DNA of 64,000 bases from Colwellia sp. 12G3 (GCF_002836775.1 NZ_PJAQ01000068.1:1-64000); one strand, 5' to 3'; shown: positions 39,455 through 49,926, counted from the stretch's first letter. The notes: generated from the sequence alone by a model not told the origin. Translations and numbers: made by a program.

Positions 39455-40333
39455 TTGAACAAATTAGCCGTACTAGCCTTTGCCCTATTAATATTTCTTA
39501 GCACCATGTTATGGTATCTAGCTAATGGCTCTTTAAATGATTACCTTAAAAGCCAAGTTATATTACAGAGTGAATACTATAGCGCTCAACAAGCAAAACT
39601 ACTCAGCGCTGATTTCTCAAATAATACCGGCATTACCAGCTTTACTGGCTTTTCACTGAGCAATTTAGATGGTTTAACTCAGCCTCAGCTATTCATTATT
39701 GATAAAATTAGCGCACAGCTGGCAGTGGTGCCTACCCACCAATTGGATTCGCCGAGCATACAGAAAAAAACGACTACTATCGTTCATGTTAAAGAGCTTA
39801 GCTTTGGTAACTTGCATGCTTGGTCTGAAGTGCCTAAAGCAAATGAAGCAGGTACAACTAATATAGAAATTTTGTTTAAAAAAATCAACACTCAACTTGC
39901 AATAGATTACCCCGCGTTATACCCAAGAATAAGTGCTGAGCTTTACGCAAAAATGTATCCGGAGCGAAGTGAAACATTGGCCTTAGAAGATTTGGACACC
40001 AAGCAAAGAGTACTAGAGGTTGAAACCAACCAAGCGATTATCGCCTCCAATGAAGCTAAACAGAAAAAACGTCTGTTAGGTAAAGCACAAACTCGCGTTA
40101 TCATCACTTCGGTGATCATTGAGAAGTTAACTCTGACCATCATTAAAGACGACCAAGCAATAACAACACAGATGAAGAATGTAGAGTTAGGTCGTTTTGG
40201 TGATGAAAATGGTTTAGCGAGTAATCAATTGGGCGGTGAATTACTTAAAAGGATACTTGCTCAATTAATGAAGATAGAAAAATCTAACGTTTTGAAAAGC
40301 GAAGCTAATGAAAAAAATAACGATAATAAATAA
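39455..40333 (+). CDS. Exported or anchored protein of unknown function
   Basis: A 292-residue protein not recognised. One N-terminal hydrophobic helix (about 3-23) is a signal or anchor. The body has no cysteines and alternates polar strands (NTGITSFTGFSLSNLDG) with a charged helix near 190-210. The phrase pattern 'F.GFSLSNLDGL' and the KNVELG-type strand near residue 240 recall the repetitive beta-strands of AsmA-like envelope proteins, but this is weak. The TTG start has a good AGAGAAAG site. It is divergent from the RND pair. A mostly periplasmic location is inferred. Confidence 0.7.
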   Translation: MNKLAVLAFALLIFLSTMLWYLANGSLNDYLKSQVILQSEYYSAQQAKLLSADFSNNTGITSFTGFSLSNLDGLTQPQLFIIDKISAQLAVVPTHQLDSPSIQKKTTTIVHVKELSFGNLHAWSEVPKANEAGTTNIEILFKKINTQLAIDYPALYPRISAELYAKMYPERSETLALEDLDTKQRVLEVETNQAIIASNEAKQKKRLLGKAQTRVIITSVIIEKLTLTIIKDDQAITTQMKNVELGRFGDENGLASNQLGGELLKRILAQLMKIEKSNVLKSEANEKNNDNK

Positions 40334-40448
40334 ATACTATTATTTATTAAACATTCACTCAAGTTAATGAGTTTTTGCCGATATAGATCAAAGCGATAAA
40401 TTTATCTTACTGTTACTATTAACTTAACCACTTTATGTTGTGTAATCT

Positions 40449-41969
40449 ATGTCATCTATTATGAAACAATTAATCTCTGTTACCGACTTAAAGGGTAACT
40501 ACACCTACGTTAACCAAGCGTATTGCCAAACCACTGGTTATCAAGAAAGTGAACTGCTTAATATTGATACGCGTAGTTTAACGCATCAACAAATGCCTAA
40601 AGTCGTACTTGATGAATTATCGGCAACTTTATCAAAAGGATTTTCTTGGCAAGGTTTATTACAGCTAAAAAGCAAAACAGGTAAAAGTATCTGGCTTGAT
40701 GTTTTTATCACGCCACAGTATAGCCAGAGTATAATTACGGGTTTTCAATGCATTAGTACCGTAGCAAGCACATCACTTGCGAATAATGCTGATAATATTT
40801 ATCAAGCACTCAATAATAAAAATAACTGGGTAACGTTTGAATTCACTAAAAATCATAAGTTTGCCTTTTTAGTAGTACTCTCCGTTATTGCACAAGGTTT
40901 TATTTTTACACACTTGGGTTTTCTTGCCTCAATTATTGCTGGCGTGAGTGCCGTTACCCCTATTCTTATTTTTTGGTCTGATATTATTCCTACCGCTATG
41001 CGTGCACAACGCATGCAAAGCATGTTTGATTCCGTATCTCGTAAAGTCTACTTTGGCAAAGGCAGTGCCAGTGTTTTTGATTTTAACTTCTCACTGTTAA
41101 AAACCAAAATCAAAGCCATTATTGAACGTACACTTGACGCGGCCAAACCGATAAAAGCAGTGATGGCGAAAGTGAGCCAAGGGCTGACAGATACACGAAC
41201 AACCTTAGCGCAGCAAAAAGATGATTTAGAACAACTCAGTACTGCGATGAGTCAAATGCAGGAATCTACGCAAGACATTGCCCAGAACACTGTGCATGTC
41301 GCCAGCGAATTAGAAGTAACTTTTGAGCACTGTGAGAAATCTCAACAAAGCATTTATGAAACCAGTGATAAAATAAGTCATTTAGCGAAAGCCGTGGAGA
41401 ATGCTTCAAGCTCTGCTGATAGCTTAACTCAGTCGGCAAATAACGTTGGTGAGTTGATGGAAGATATTCAGTCAATTGCCGACCAAACTAACTTATTAGC
41501 GCTAAATGCTGCCATTGAAGCAGCACGTGCGGGTGAACATGGCCGAGGTTTTGCTGTCGTTGCCGATGAAGTACGTAACTTGTCATCCCGCACCCAAGAG
41601 TCTGCGGTAAAAATTCATCAACGTCTAACGATTATGCTCAATACCATAGAGCAATGGGTTGTCTTAATGAATAAAAATAAAGATGAAGCGCAATTCTGTG
41701 TTGATAGTGCTCAAGCATCTCATCAACAAATAGATTTAGTTGTAGAGAAAATGCAAAACATTAACCAAGCCGCAACTCAAATTGCGACAGCAGCAGAAGA
41801 GCAGTCTTGTGTGTCTCATGAGATCAATAGCCACTTAACTGATATTGCGCAAAATACTGAGTCGACTTGGCAGCAAACCGACCGTGTTGCCGAACAAATG
41901 CAAGAACTGGCAAAAAGTGTTGATGACATCGCTGACTTAGCGAGTACTTTCGTTCCCCAAAAAAAATAA
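40449..41969 (+). CDS. Methyl-accepting chemotaxis protein with PAS domain
   Basis: A 506-residue chemoreceptor of the Aer type. An N-terminal PAS domain (about 5-115: [15 protein letters not shown], then [19 protein letters not shown]) is cytoplasmic. Two close membrane helices (about 138-180) follow, without a periplasmic sensor domain. The signalling hairpin tip, [19 protein letters not shown], is complete, in a helical domain from about 220 to 500. Such receptors sense redox or oxygen through PAS-bound FAD. FAD binding is assumed from family, not read here. It is followed after 20 bases by a cytochrome b561 gene, which fits an electron-transport theme. Confidence 0.92.
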   Translation: MSSIMKQLISVTDLKGNYTYVNQAYCQTTGYQESELLNIDTRSLTHQQMPKVVLDELSATLSKGFSWQGLLQLKSKTGKSIWLDVFITPQYSQSIITGFQCISTVASTSLANNADNIYQALNNKNNWVTFEFTKNHKFAFLVVLSVIAQGFIFTHLGFLASIIAGVSAVTPILIFWSDIIPTAMRAQRMQSMFDSVSRKVYFGKGSASVFDFNFSLLKTKIKAIIERTLDAAKPIKAVMAKVSQGLTDTRTTLAQQKDDLEQLSTAMSQMQESTQDIAQNTVHVASELEVTFEHCEKSQQSIYETSDKISHLAKAVENASSSADSLTQSANNVGELMEDIQSIADQTNLLALNAAIEAARAGEHGRGFAVVADEVRNLSSRTQESAVKIHQRLTIMLNTIEQWVVLMNKNKDEAQFCVDSAQASHQQIDLVVEKMQNINQAATQIATAAEEQSCVSHEINSHLTDIAQNTESTWQQTDRVAEQMQELAKSVDDIADLASTFVPQKK

Positions 41970-41989
41970 AAAATAAATAAGGACTGCTC

Positions 41990-42544
41990 ATGTCATGGAA
42001 AAACACTGCAAATCACTATGGTTCACTTTCAATGAAGATGCACTGGTTAATGGTGCTTTTAATGATTTGTGTTTTTGCCAGTATTGAAAGCAGAGTGTTT
42101 TTTGAAAAAGGCACTGAATTGCGAGATCTATTCAAGATGTGGCACTTTATGCTAGGTTTATTGGTTTTTATCTTAGTCTGTGCCCGTATCTATCTACGTA
42201 GTCAGCAAATTACGCCACAAATAACGCCGCCACTTTCGACCATGCAAACTTGGGCAGCCAAAACTGCTCACTTAACGCTGTATGTTTTCATGATTGCTAT
42301 GCCAATATTTGGCTGGTTTGTGCTCAGCGCCAAAGGTAAAGTCATTCCCTTTTTCGGACTAGAGCTCCCGGCACTTATCCCTTATGACAAACCTTTCGGT
42401 AAAATATTAGAGGGTTGGCACAAAGAGGTTGGCTCATGGGGGTACTATCTTATTGCTTTTCATGCTGTGGCTGGATTAGTACATCACTACATTCAAAAAG
42501 ATGACACGCTAATACGTATGTTGCCAATAAAGAAAAAGCGCTAA
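41990..42544 (+). CDS. Cytochrome b561
   Basis: A 184-residue inner-membrane cytochrome with four helices. Heme-ligand histidines occur at the expected places: HWLMVLL in helix 1, MWHFMLG in helix 2, and the pair AFHAVAGLVHHY in helix 4. E. coli CybB is the model; it oxidises quinol or passes electrons to superoxide. AAGGA lies seven bases before the ATG. It may be cotranscribed with the chemoreceptor. Its last codons overlap the convergent PhoD-like gene by four bases. Confidence 0.9.
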   Translation: MSWKNTANHYGSLSMKMHWLMVLLMICVFASIESRVFFEKGTELRDLFKMWHFMLGLLVFILVCARIYLRSQQITPQITPPLSTMQTWAAKTAHLTLYVFMIAMPIFGWFVLSAKGKVIPFFGLELPALIPYDKPFGKILEGWHKEVGSWGYYLIAFHAVAGLVHHYIQKDDTLIRMLPIKKKR

Positions 42545-44628
42545 GGAACTAGCTCTTCGTTACTCTCAATAAAAACAGTTTTGCTGCCATCACAATGTAA
42601 GTCAGCAATTAAATGTGGTGAGCCATCATTATTGAGTTCTAAATAACCCAAGCCACTTTTAGGTTGCAGCCTTTGGTGGCCTATGTTCAAATTTTTATCT
42701 TGTACTTGGTCATGCTCATGCTCAACCATTAATTTACGTCCTTTAATACGCATAGAGCGGCGTTTAGTAAACAAATTAAGCGGTGAGTAAGGACCATAGA
42801 ACCAACGATTCATCCGATCAAAAAAACCAATCAGTGGCTGAGGAAACTGGTTTTTAATGCCACTGGAGGTAATTTGCCAAATATGTGGTGAATGGTCACG
42901 AAACCTGAGCTCAACATCATAAACAAAAGAATAATGCACATCGCCTGAAAGAATAACAAAGTGCTGCGGTGTTTTCGGATGCTTGAAAATATTCAACAAA
43001 GTACTCGCCGCGCCCGGATGTGCCATCCAGTTTTCAGCATCTACTGCTAATGGGTAACCTGCTAAGGTAACAATTCGCTGTATCGTTTCAATAACCTTAA
43101 CGCCAAAAATAGGTGCCGGTGAGACCAATAATATCGAGTCATGCCCTATCAATTCTTGCTGTAATTCACATAAGGCTTCCCAGTCCATTAACCCTGAAGG
43201 ATCGTCTAAGGCATGCTCTGAACGCCAGCGACGTGTTCTACTATCAAGCACCACTAACTTAGGGTGACTATCAAGGGTGTACTGCCAATGGGAAAACTTT
43301 AATAAATAATCAATAAACCGATCTTGCGAACATAAGTCGTGTGAGTCCGTAGCTTTTAGGTCAGAGTCTTGTAAATCTGATCCTTGTTGCACGGGAGCGG
43401 TTTCTTTTTGCTTAGCATTAGCACTTTGGTAAGCATTGGCAACGTGATAAAAGTCGCCTTTAAATTGCTTGGGATCATTACCCCAACCTTGACATAACCA
43501 GTAAGCGAATAAGCTATTACCAATCATGCGTTTTGCCAACGGGTCTTGATAAGCAGCTTGTTCCCAGCTGGCAGTTAAATTCCAATCATCCGTAACATCG
43601 TGATCGTCAAAAATCATATAGCTTGGTGTGTGTGCTAACAAACGTTGGACTTTATCTAAACCACTAACAAAACTTTTAATTGAGGCTAATTCTTGCTGAT
43701 GGATCGCTTGGTATTTAGTAGGAACATTAAAACCTTCCAATTCAACCTGTTGCCATAAGGTAGGTGACCACACTAAACAATACATCGCCATATTTTCAGC
43801 AAATGTAATCAGGTGATTATTCGCATAAGTGGAGGTAAAAATAGGATGTTGCTTTTTGGATGTGAAAAAATAGGCTCTAAAACAAGACGCAGCTGAAGTA
43901 CTTGTAGGTAACAGTAACTCACGCTGAAAATACTGATCACCAAACTGATAAAGTTCACTACCACAGCTAATGCCCAGCTCAGCTAAGTTGCTATCGGTAA
44001 AAGTTTCATCATTTAAGCCCAATAAAGCGATAACTTGATGAATAGCATAAAGTGTAACGCCGGCAACATGATCCGCATAAACTTGATCGCCAGACATCAT
44101 CAATAACGCTGGCCTTTTCTCAACATTCGTTAAGGTTTCTCCCACTAAATGATCACCTGCGATTAAACTATCTTGACTCGCATGATGTGGGTTTCGACAT
44201 GAGCCATGCAGTAAGTTATTAATATTTTCTTGGATAATAAAGGAAGGTCTACTTTTACCAGCAAAGGTCAAATTTGGGATGATATCCGCTAGACAATGAC
44301 TATTACTTTGACCGTCTAGTGGGTCTGTTAATAGTAAGTCATATTCAATATAGGTCTCAACAGGTAAATTAATGCTTACATCCAACAAATGAACAACTGC
44401 CTTTTTACCGACACGAAATGTCGTTAAATTATTCTCATCAAGCAAAGCTATAAAAACTGGCTGCTCTTTAAGTGAGCCGACATCGTTTAAACTAGCATCA
44501 CCTGAGCTTACATCACTTAAGTAACAGTGAAATTCACCACTACACTCAAACGGACTAAGCCACCACAGCACTAATTGTTGTGATGTTAAGCGTCGTAATA
44601 TTGGCCCTACTAAAATATCTGCTAGCAC
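42541..44628 (-). CDS. PhoD-like metallophosphatase
   Basis: A 695-residue protein of the PhoD phosphatase/phosphodiesterase group. Metal-site motifs are GDQVYAD (near 181-187), DDHDVTDDW (near 336), and SGDVHYSF (near 560). No signal peptide or twin-arginine motif is seen, unlike classical secreted PhoD, so it is probably cytoplasmic. The start is a GTG preceded by GAGA. A Glu/Gln-rich insert (about 395-425) is unusual. It overlaps the convergent cytochrome gene by four bases. The substrate is unknown. Confidence 0.88.
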   Translation of the reverse strand: MLADILVGPILRRLTSQQLVLWWLSPFECSGEFHCYLSDVSSGDASLNDVGSLKEQPVFIALLDENNLTTFRVGKKAVVHLLDVSINLPVETYIEYDLLLTDPLDGQSNSHCLADIIPNLTFAGKSRPSFIIQENINNLLHGSCRNPHHASQDSLIAGDHLVGETLTNVEKRPALLMMSGDQVYADHVAGVTLYAIHQVIALLGLNDETFTDSNLAELGISCGSELYQFGDQYFQRELLLPTSTSAASCFRAYFFTSKKQHPIFTSTYANNHLITFAENMAMYCLVWSPTLWQQVELEGFNVPTKYQAIHQQELASIKSFVSGLDKVQRLLAHTPSYMIFDDHDVTDDWNLTASWEQAAYQDPLAKRMIGNSLFAYWLCQGWGNDPKQFKGDFYHVANAYQSANAKQKETAPVQQGSDLQDSDLKATDSHDLCSQDRFIDYLLKFSHWQYTLDSHPKLVVLDSRTRRWRSEHALDDPSGLMDWEALCELQQELIGHDSILLVSPAPIFGVKVIETIQRIVTLAGYPLAVDAENWMAHPGAASTLLNIFKHPKTPQHFVILSGDVHYSFVYDVELRFRDHSPHIWQITSSGIKNQFPQPLIGFFDRMNRWFYGPYSPLNLFTKRRSMRIKGRKLMVEHEHDQVQDKNLNIGHQRLQPKSGLGYLELNNDGSPHLIADLHCDGSKTVFIESNEELVP

Positions 44629-44760
44629 CTAAATCTCTACTATTTATTGTATGTGAAAAGTAATCGTTAAAAATAATGGCTAAAATGAGAAAACAAAAAG
44701 TGTTTATCTCGTAAAATTCCCTTAATAGCAAGACGAAGTTGTTACCTTATGTAATGAACA

Positions 44761-46278
44761 TCAACCAGTAGGCTCGCTACTGCCGCTGTATAATAAATTC
44801 ATTACAATGTTCAACCCTTGTGCAACTTCTGTTTCATTCATGGCGGCAAATCCTAAACGGATAAAACGATACTCTTCTCTAGGTAGTTCTTTACGTATAT
44901 TAAATTCTAATTCAGTTTGTAAGTAGACTCCTTTTGACAATAGCTTTTCTTTCAAATTAACAATAGATTTTCCGGTATCAAGCCATATTGCCATACCGCC
45001 AGCGGGCACTTCAAAATGTATTGGCAGACCTTTTTCTTGATAGGATTTTAATTGCTGAACCATGAAATCACGACGCTTTTGGTACAAGCGGGTCATTCGT
45101 CGTAAGTGTCCTTCAAAGCCACCTTGTTGCATCCATTTAGCCACCGTTTGTTGCACTAGCACATTGCTCTTGTGGTTCATCAGCATTTTATAAGCCGCCA
45201 ATTGTTCAATTAAGACATTATTGGCCACCACATAACCAATACGTGCGCTACCAAACATCAATTTTGAAAAGGTAGAAATATAAATAACTAAACCGGCAGG
45301 ATCATCAGCAGCCATTGGCGCAATGGGTTGGCTGTCATAATGAAACTCATGATCATAATCATCTTCTACTATGGCGACCCCATATTGCACCGCTAATTGA
45401 TAAATTTGCATACGTCTGGTGATATCTAAAGATACTGTCGTTGGGTATTGATGTAACGGCGTGAGATAAAGCAGCTTTACCTTACCCAGGGCAAGTACCT
45501 GCGCCAAATGCTCTGGCACTATGCCGCGTTCATCTTGGTTGATAGAGATTAACTCAGCGCCAGTTCGCTCAAAAGCAGCCCAAGCGGGTGGATAGCCAAG
45601 CTGTTCAACCGCGACCTTATCACCGGGTTGTAACAGTAATTGTGAAATCATATACAAGGCTTCTTGTGAGCCATTGCAAATCATTAACTCTTTGTCTGTT
45701 ATTGAGCGAACACGTCGTAAGTAAGTCGAAATTTCTTTAATAAGCTCGACTTCTCCACGACTATCGCCGTAACTTAAATCATCAATTTTAGGTCGCTGAC
45801 ACGTTTGGGAAAAATGACTTTTAAATTCATCAAAAGGGAATTTTCTGATATCTGGCTGACCACCGGAGAAATTATAAGGATACTGGCTCGCTTTAACTTT
45901 TGGTGTAACAGGCACGTTTTGTTTTAGCCGAAATTGCCAGTCAAAATCTTGCTTCGCTTGTTTCACTTTACTGGCGGTAAAGCTACTTTGAATAGGTAGG
46001 TTTTCTACCACACGATAACCAGAACGCTCTTTCGCTTCAACCCAACCTTGTGCCACTAATTCAGCCAGTGCCGCCATAATAGTATGACGATTTACCGCTA
46101 ACTGCTGAGCCAGCTTTCTCGCAGAAGGCAATGCTTCAGTCGGTGCAACCTGCCCTTCTTTAATGGCTTGTCGTAAGGCATTGGCAATAGCTAAGTATTT
46201 TGCTTGTTTAGCTGACCTATTATTTGCAGCTAAGTTCGGATCTGGGCTGAATTCTAAATTTAGGTTTAGCGCTTTCAA
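44761..46278 (-). CDS. MocR/PdxR-type GntR-aminotransferase regulator
   Basis: A 505-residue transcription regulator. The N-terminal GntR winged helix (about 20-95: PSARKLAQQLAVNRHTIM) is joined by a linker to an aminotransferase-fold domain. The PLP Lys lies in STFSKLMFGSARIGYV near residue 335. Such regulators bind PLP and usually control the neighbouring divergent gene. Here that is the GNAT/PaiB pair, 95 bases away. The first codon is a TTG with a weak ribosome site, so the exact start is uncertain. Confidence 0.9.
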   Translation of the reverse strand: MKALNLNLEFSPDPNLAANNRSAKQAKYLAIANALRQAIKEGQVAPTEALPSARKLAQQLAVNRHTIMAALAELVAQGWVEAKERSGYRVVENLPIQSSFTASKVKQAKQDFDWQFRLKQNVPVTPKVKASQYPYNFSGGQPDIRKFPFDEFKSHFSQTCQRPKIDDLSYGDSRGEVELIKEISTYLRRVRSITDKELMICNGSQEALYMISQLLLQPGDKVAVEQLGYPPAWAAFERTGAELISINQDERGIVPEHLAQVLALGKVKLLYLTPLHQYPTTVSLDITRRMQIYQLAVQYGVAIVEDDYDHEFHYDSQPIAPMAADDPAGLVIYISTFSKLMFGSARIGYVVANNVLIEQLAAYKMLMNHKSNVLVQQTVAKWMQQGGFEGHLRRMTRLYQKRRDFMVQQLKSYQEKGLPIHFEVPAGGMAIWLDTGKSIVNLKEKLLSKGVYLQTELEFNIRKELPREEYRFIRLGFAAMNETEVAQGLNIVMNLLYSGSSEPTG

Positions 46279-46373
46279 TCTGGTCTATCAACTTATATAA
46301 ATCTGGTTGTAGTAGTTATACCAAAGATATTCATAATAACAACCATCAACGAGCCCTTTTCATGGAATAATCA

Positions 46374-47009
46374 ATGGAACAACCAATGTTACAACCAAGA
46401 CTAAAACCTATTACCCTAGAAACAAGTTTACTCAAATTAGTCCCTATGACTATGCAACATCTTAATGATTATTGCTTGGCAGGAAACTACCCTCAAGTAT
46501 GGCAACATATGCCTCTCAATCGAAGTGCTAGTCACGATATTGCCAGACCATGGATGCAAGAAGCGGTTGATGAAATGGCGCAAGGACTGCAACTAGCCTT
46601 TATTACCCTTGATAAAAAAACCAATAAAGTGATTGGCTCGACACGCTTATTTCGCTGCAACGAAAAAGATAAAAGCATTGAACTTGGCCACACCTTTATC
46701 ACCCCTGAATTTCAACGAAGCTATGTTAATTCACATGCAAAGTACTTAATGTTAAAGCACGCCTTTGAACACTTAAAGATGGTTCGTGTCGAAATTTGCA
46801 CGCATGAGAATAATCAGCAATCGCGTAATGCTATTGCCCGTATTGGTGGTCACTTTGAAGGTATTTTAAGAAAAAACAGACGTGCACCTAACGGAGACTA
46901 CCGAAATACTGCCATGTTTAGCATCCTTGATGAAGAATGGCCTCAAGTAAAACAACAGCTATTAGCTAGTGGAACAAACCAAGAGGAGTTTGAGCATGTA
47001 TCCACCTAA
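46374..47009 (+). CDS. GNAT acetyltransferase (RimJ/RimL type)
   Basis: A 211-residue N-acetyltransferase. The acetyl-CoA fold shows IGSTRLF and ELGHTFITPEFQRSYVN, followed by a HENNQQSRNAIARIGG segment typical of RimJ/RimL relatives. GGA lies seven bases before the ATG. It is the first gene of a pair with the PaiB-like gene, whose start lies inside its 3' end, so the two are translationally coupled. It may acetylate a small amine or a protein N-terminus. The divergent MocR regulator likely controls both. Confidence 0.9.
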   Translation: MEQPMLQPRLKPITLETSLLKLVPMTMQHLNDYCLAGNYPQVWQHMPLNRSASHDIARPWMQEAVDEMAQGLQLAFITLDKKTNKVIGSTRLFRCNEKDKSIELGHTFITPEFQRSYVNSHAKYLMLKHAFEHLKMVRVEICTHENNQQSRNAIARIGGHFEGILRKNRRAPNGDYRNTAMFSILDEEWPQVKQQLLASGTNQEEFEHVST

Positions 47010-47664
47010 ATACTTTCAAACAAGTGATGAAGAAAACCATAAGTTAAGTGCACTAATTAATGACAATCCACTGGCAACATTGTTAGTAAATATTGATGAA
47101 CCCTTACCGCACATTAGTCATATCCCTTTTCACTTTGCAGAAGATGATGCGACTACTGAGGTAAAAAGCAAAGTGTTGATTGCTCATGTCAGTAATCAAC
47201 ACCCGTTAGCAGCAAGATTATTAACGCAAGGAGATGTACCACTGAGCATAGTGTTTCATGGGGAGCAGTGTTATATTTCACCTCACTGTGGCACCAATGT
47301 TAATACTAATAATGCTAATGACAATACCAATGGCCAAGTTGTGCCAACATGGAATTATGCCAAAGTTCATGTCACAGGCATCGCCACAGCAATTATAGAT
47401 CCAGAGCTTAAATACCAACAAATGAAAATAAGCAGCCAACATTTCGAACGAGAGCAGCAAAGACCTTGGGAATTAACAGAGGTTAGCGATAAAAAGATAC
47501 GACAAATGCTAACCGCTATTACTTTTTTTAAAGTCTATATTGATACGTTTGAGGGGCGTTTTAAATTCAGTCAAAATAAACCAACCGCGGTAAGAGCACA
47601 AATAGCTGAACAAGTCGCGAGGCGCAACAAGCCTCTTTTAGCACAACAAATACGTGATCTTTAA
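46996..47664 (+). CDS. PaiB-like FMN-binding protein
   Basis: A 222-residue protein of the PaiB (FMN_bind_2) family, with a split-barrel flavin fold. The start MYPPKYFQ matches the family's MYxPxxF beginning. HPLAARLL and a WNYAKVHVTG segment (the family's YxxVxxxG block) are visible. PaiB of Bacillus pairs with the acetyltransferase PaiA and affects sporulation genes and proteases. Here too it follows a GNAT gene. The ATG at 46996 follows GAGGAG; an in-frame codon at 46969 has no support. It overlaps the GNAT stop by 14 bases. A 20-residue Asn-rich insert (near residue 95-110) is unusual. Confidence 0.88.
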   Translation: MYPPKYFQTSDEENHKLSALINDNPLATLLVNIDEPLPHISHIPFHFAEDDATTEVKSKVLIAHVSNQHPLAARLLTQGDVPLSIVFHGEQCYISPHCGTNVNTNNANDNTNGQVVPTWNYAKVHVTGIATAIIDPELKYQQMKISSQHFEREQQRPWELTEVSDKKIRQMLTAITFFKVYIDTFEGRFKFSQNKPTAVRAQIAEQVARRNKPLLAQQIRDL

Positions 47665-47806
47665 CAGATCACTGATTTCCCTTATCCCTACTGTTGAAAT
47701 TGCGACCAATTACTTTTACTGATATCTTACCTATTCAAGGTTAACACCGCTGTAACAATGTTAATCTTCGTTTATCCAAAAATAATAAAACAAAAAGGAC
47801 GTTACG

Positions 47807-49858
47807 ATGAAAAAGACATTAGTATCTTTAACTGTACTCATAGGATTAATGGGGTGTAATAATAGTAATAACTTAAATGCATCAAATGGCGATAACAGCG
47901 GCCCTGTGCTCATCTCTGGTCTAAATGTTACCTCGATGGATAGTACGGTAAAACCTGGCGATGACTTTAACCTTTATGCGAATGGTAATTGGATAAAGCA
48001 AACCGAAATCCCCGCTGACAAATCATCTTATGGCGTCGGCACTGTCGTTCATGAGCAATCTCAAAGTGATGTTAAAGCGATTATAGAAGCCGCTTCTGCA
48101 GGAGATTTTGCTCAAGGCTCTAATGAGCAAAAAGTCGGTGATTTATACCAATCTTATATTGATTGGGATACCCGTAATAAAATTGGTTTAACTCCTCTTC
48201 ACAATGAGTTTAGCCAAATAGATACTATTGCAAATCATAACGAATTAGCTGTGCATTTTGCTATGGCGAATAAACTAGGTTATGCCATTCCCTTTAATCT
48301 AGGTCAATATGTCGATTTTAAAAATCCAAATTCTTATATGCAATATACTTGGCAAGCTGGTTTAGGCTTACCTGACAGAGAGTATTACTTCTTAGATGAC
48401 GATGCTTCAAAAGAGATCAGAGCAAGTTATCTTACCCATATCGAAAAAATGCTAACCCTTGCTGGCTTAACTAATCCTCAAGCAGCCGCTAAAGATATCT
48501 TTGCCTTAGAAACTAAGCTGGCTAATGTTCACATGAAAAAAGAGCAAACCCGCGATATGGTTGCGCTTTATAATAAAATACCTACGCCTGAATTAACAAA
48601 ACTCATGCCTGATTTTAATTGGGACGGTTTCTTAGCGGAGTCTGGCATTAGTGATATCGATGGCGTAGTAGTCACGCAAATAGATTATATGAAAGCACTG
48701 AATAACATCATAAAAGATACGCCAATATATACTTGGCATGTTTATTTAAAGTGGGGAGTGATTAATAGCTCAGCAACGAGATTGACTCAGCAGTTAGATC
48801 AGCAGCACTTTGAATTTTATGGCAAAGAATTACGCGGTGTAGAAACTCAGTTACCAATGTGGCGTCGTGGCGTTAGTATAGTGAATCAAAATATTGGTGA
48901 AGTTGTTGGCAAGGTTTATGTGAAAAAGCATTTTCCACCACAAGCAAAAGTACGTATGGAAGAATTGGTGAATAACCTCATTAAAGCCTATGAAGTGAGT
49001 ATTAAAAACATAGATTGGATGACACCTGAAACCAAAAAACAAGCACTTGATAAACTCTCTAAGTTTACCCCTAAAATTGGTTACCCTGATATATGGAAAG
49101 ATTACTCAGCATTAACCATCAAAAAAGATGACTTATTTGGTAACTTAAAACGTTCGGCTTTAGTAGTTTACCAGCAAAACTTAGCTAAACAGAATGGTCC
49201 TGTACAAAAACATGAGTGGGCAATGACGCCTCAAACCGTTAATGCTTATTACAACCCACCACTCAACGAAATCGTATTTCCTGCAGCAATACTACAGCCA
49301 CCATTTTTTAATTTAAGTGCCGAAGATGCTGTTAACTATGGTGCTATTGGTGCTGTTATTGGTCATGAAATTGGCCATGGTTTTGATGATGCGGGTAGTA
49401 CATTTGACGGTGACGGTGTATTACGTAACTGGTGGACAGAGGCTGATAAAGCTGAGTTTAAAAATAGAACCGCCAAGCTAGTAGCACAATACGACGAGTT
49501 TGAACCCCTTGATGGCGTTAATGTTAATGGCTCTTTTACCTTAGGTGAAAACATCGGTGACTTAGGCGGATTAAGCATTTCATTGATGGCCTATAAAATG
49601 TCATTAGGTGATAAAACAGCCCCAGTTATTGATGACTTTACTGGTGAACAGCGTGTGTTTCTAGGCTATGCGCAAAGCTGGAGTAAGAAATACCGTGAAA
49701 AAGCATTAAAGCATCAAATAAGTACTGACCCACATTCACCTTCTATGTATCGAGTGAATGGCGTTGTTCGTAATGTTCCTGAATTTTATGAATTATTTGG
49801 TGTAAAAGAAGGTGATAATCTTTACTTAGCACCGAGTGAACGCGTTAAAATTTGGTAA
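47807..49858 (+). CDS. M13-family metallopeptidase lipoprotein (PepO type)
   Basis: A 683-residue neprilysin-like zinc endopeptidase. The lipobox is GLMGC with Cys17, and an Asn/Ser-rich linker follows, so it is membrane-tethered. Zinc ligands are in HEIGH (520-524) with the third ligand Glu581 in ENIGD. The substrate-binding NAYYNPPLNEIVFPA block is at 479-493. Length matches PepO (about 630-690). It cleaves peptides up to about 40 residues in the periplasm or outside. AAGGACG precedes the ATG, and a strong terminator follows. Confidence 0.95.
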   Translation: MKKTLVSLTVLIGLMGCNNSNNLNASNGDNSGPVLISGLNVTSMDSTVKPGDDFNLYANGNWIKQTEIPADKSSYGVGTVVHEQSQSDVKAIIEAASAGDFAQGSNEQKVGDLYQSYIDWDTRNKIGLTPLHNEFSQIDTIANHNELAVHFAMANKLGYAIPFNLGQYVDFKNPNSYMQYTWQAGLGLPDREYYFLDDDASKEIRASYLTHIEKMLTLAGLTNPQAAAKDIFALETKLANVHMKKEQTRDMVALYNKIPTPELTKLMPDFNWDGFLAESGISDIDGVVVTQIDYMKALNNIIKDTPIYTWHVYLKWGVINSSATRLTQQLDQQHFEFYGKELRGVETQLPMWRRGVSIVNQNIGEVVGKVYVKKHFPPQAKVRMEELVNNLIKAYEVSIKNIDWMTPETKKQALDKLSKFTPKIGYPDIWKDYSALTIKKDDLFGNLKRSALVVYQQNLAKQNGPVQKHEWAMTPQTVNAYYNPPLNEIVFPAAILQPPFFNLSAEDAVNYGAIGAVIGHEIGHGFDDAGSTFDGDGVLRNWWTEADKAEFKNRTAKLVAQYDEFEPLDGVNVNGSFTLGENIGDLGGLSISLMAYKMSLGDKTAPVIDDFTGEQRVFLGYAQSWSKKYREKALKHQISTDPHSPSMYRVNGVVRNVPEFYELFGVKEGDNLYLAPSERVKIW

Positions 49859-49890
49859 TTATATTTTTAATCTAAGTATTTTTACTATTA

Positions 49891-49926
49891 AAAAAGCCCT
49901 GAGTTGTTAGCAACTCAGGGCTTTTT
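49891..49926. terminator. Perfect bidirectional terminator after the M13 peptidase gene
   Basis: A 16-bp perfect stem (49891-49906 with 49911-49926) encloses a 4-base loop, with A and T tracts on both sides. It separates converging transcripts. Confidence 0.95.
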
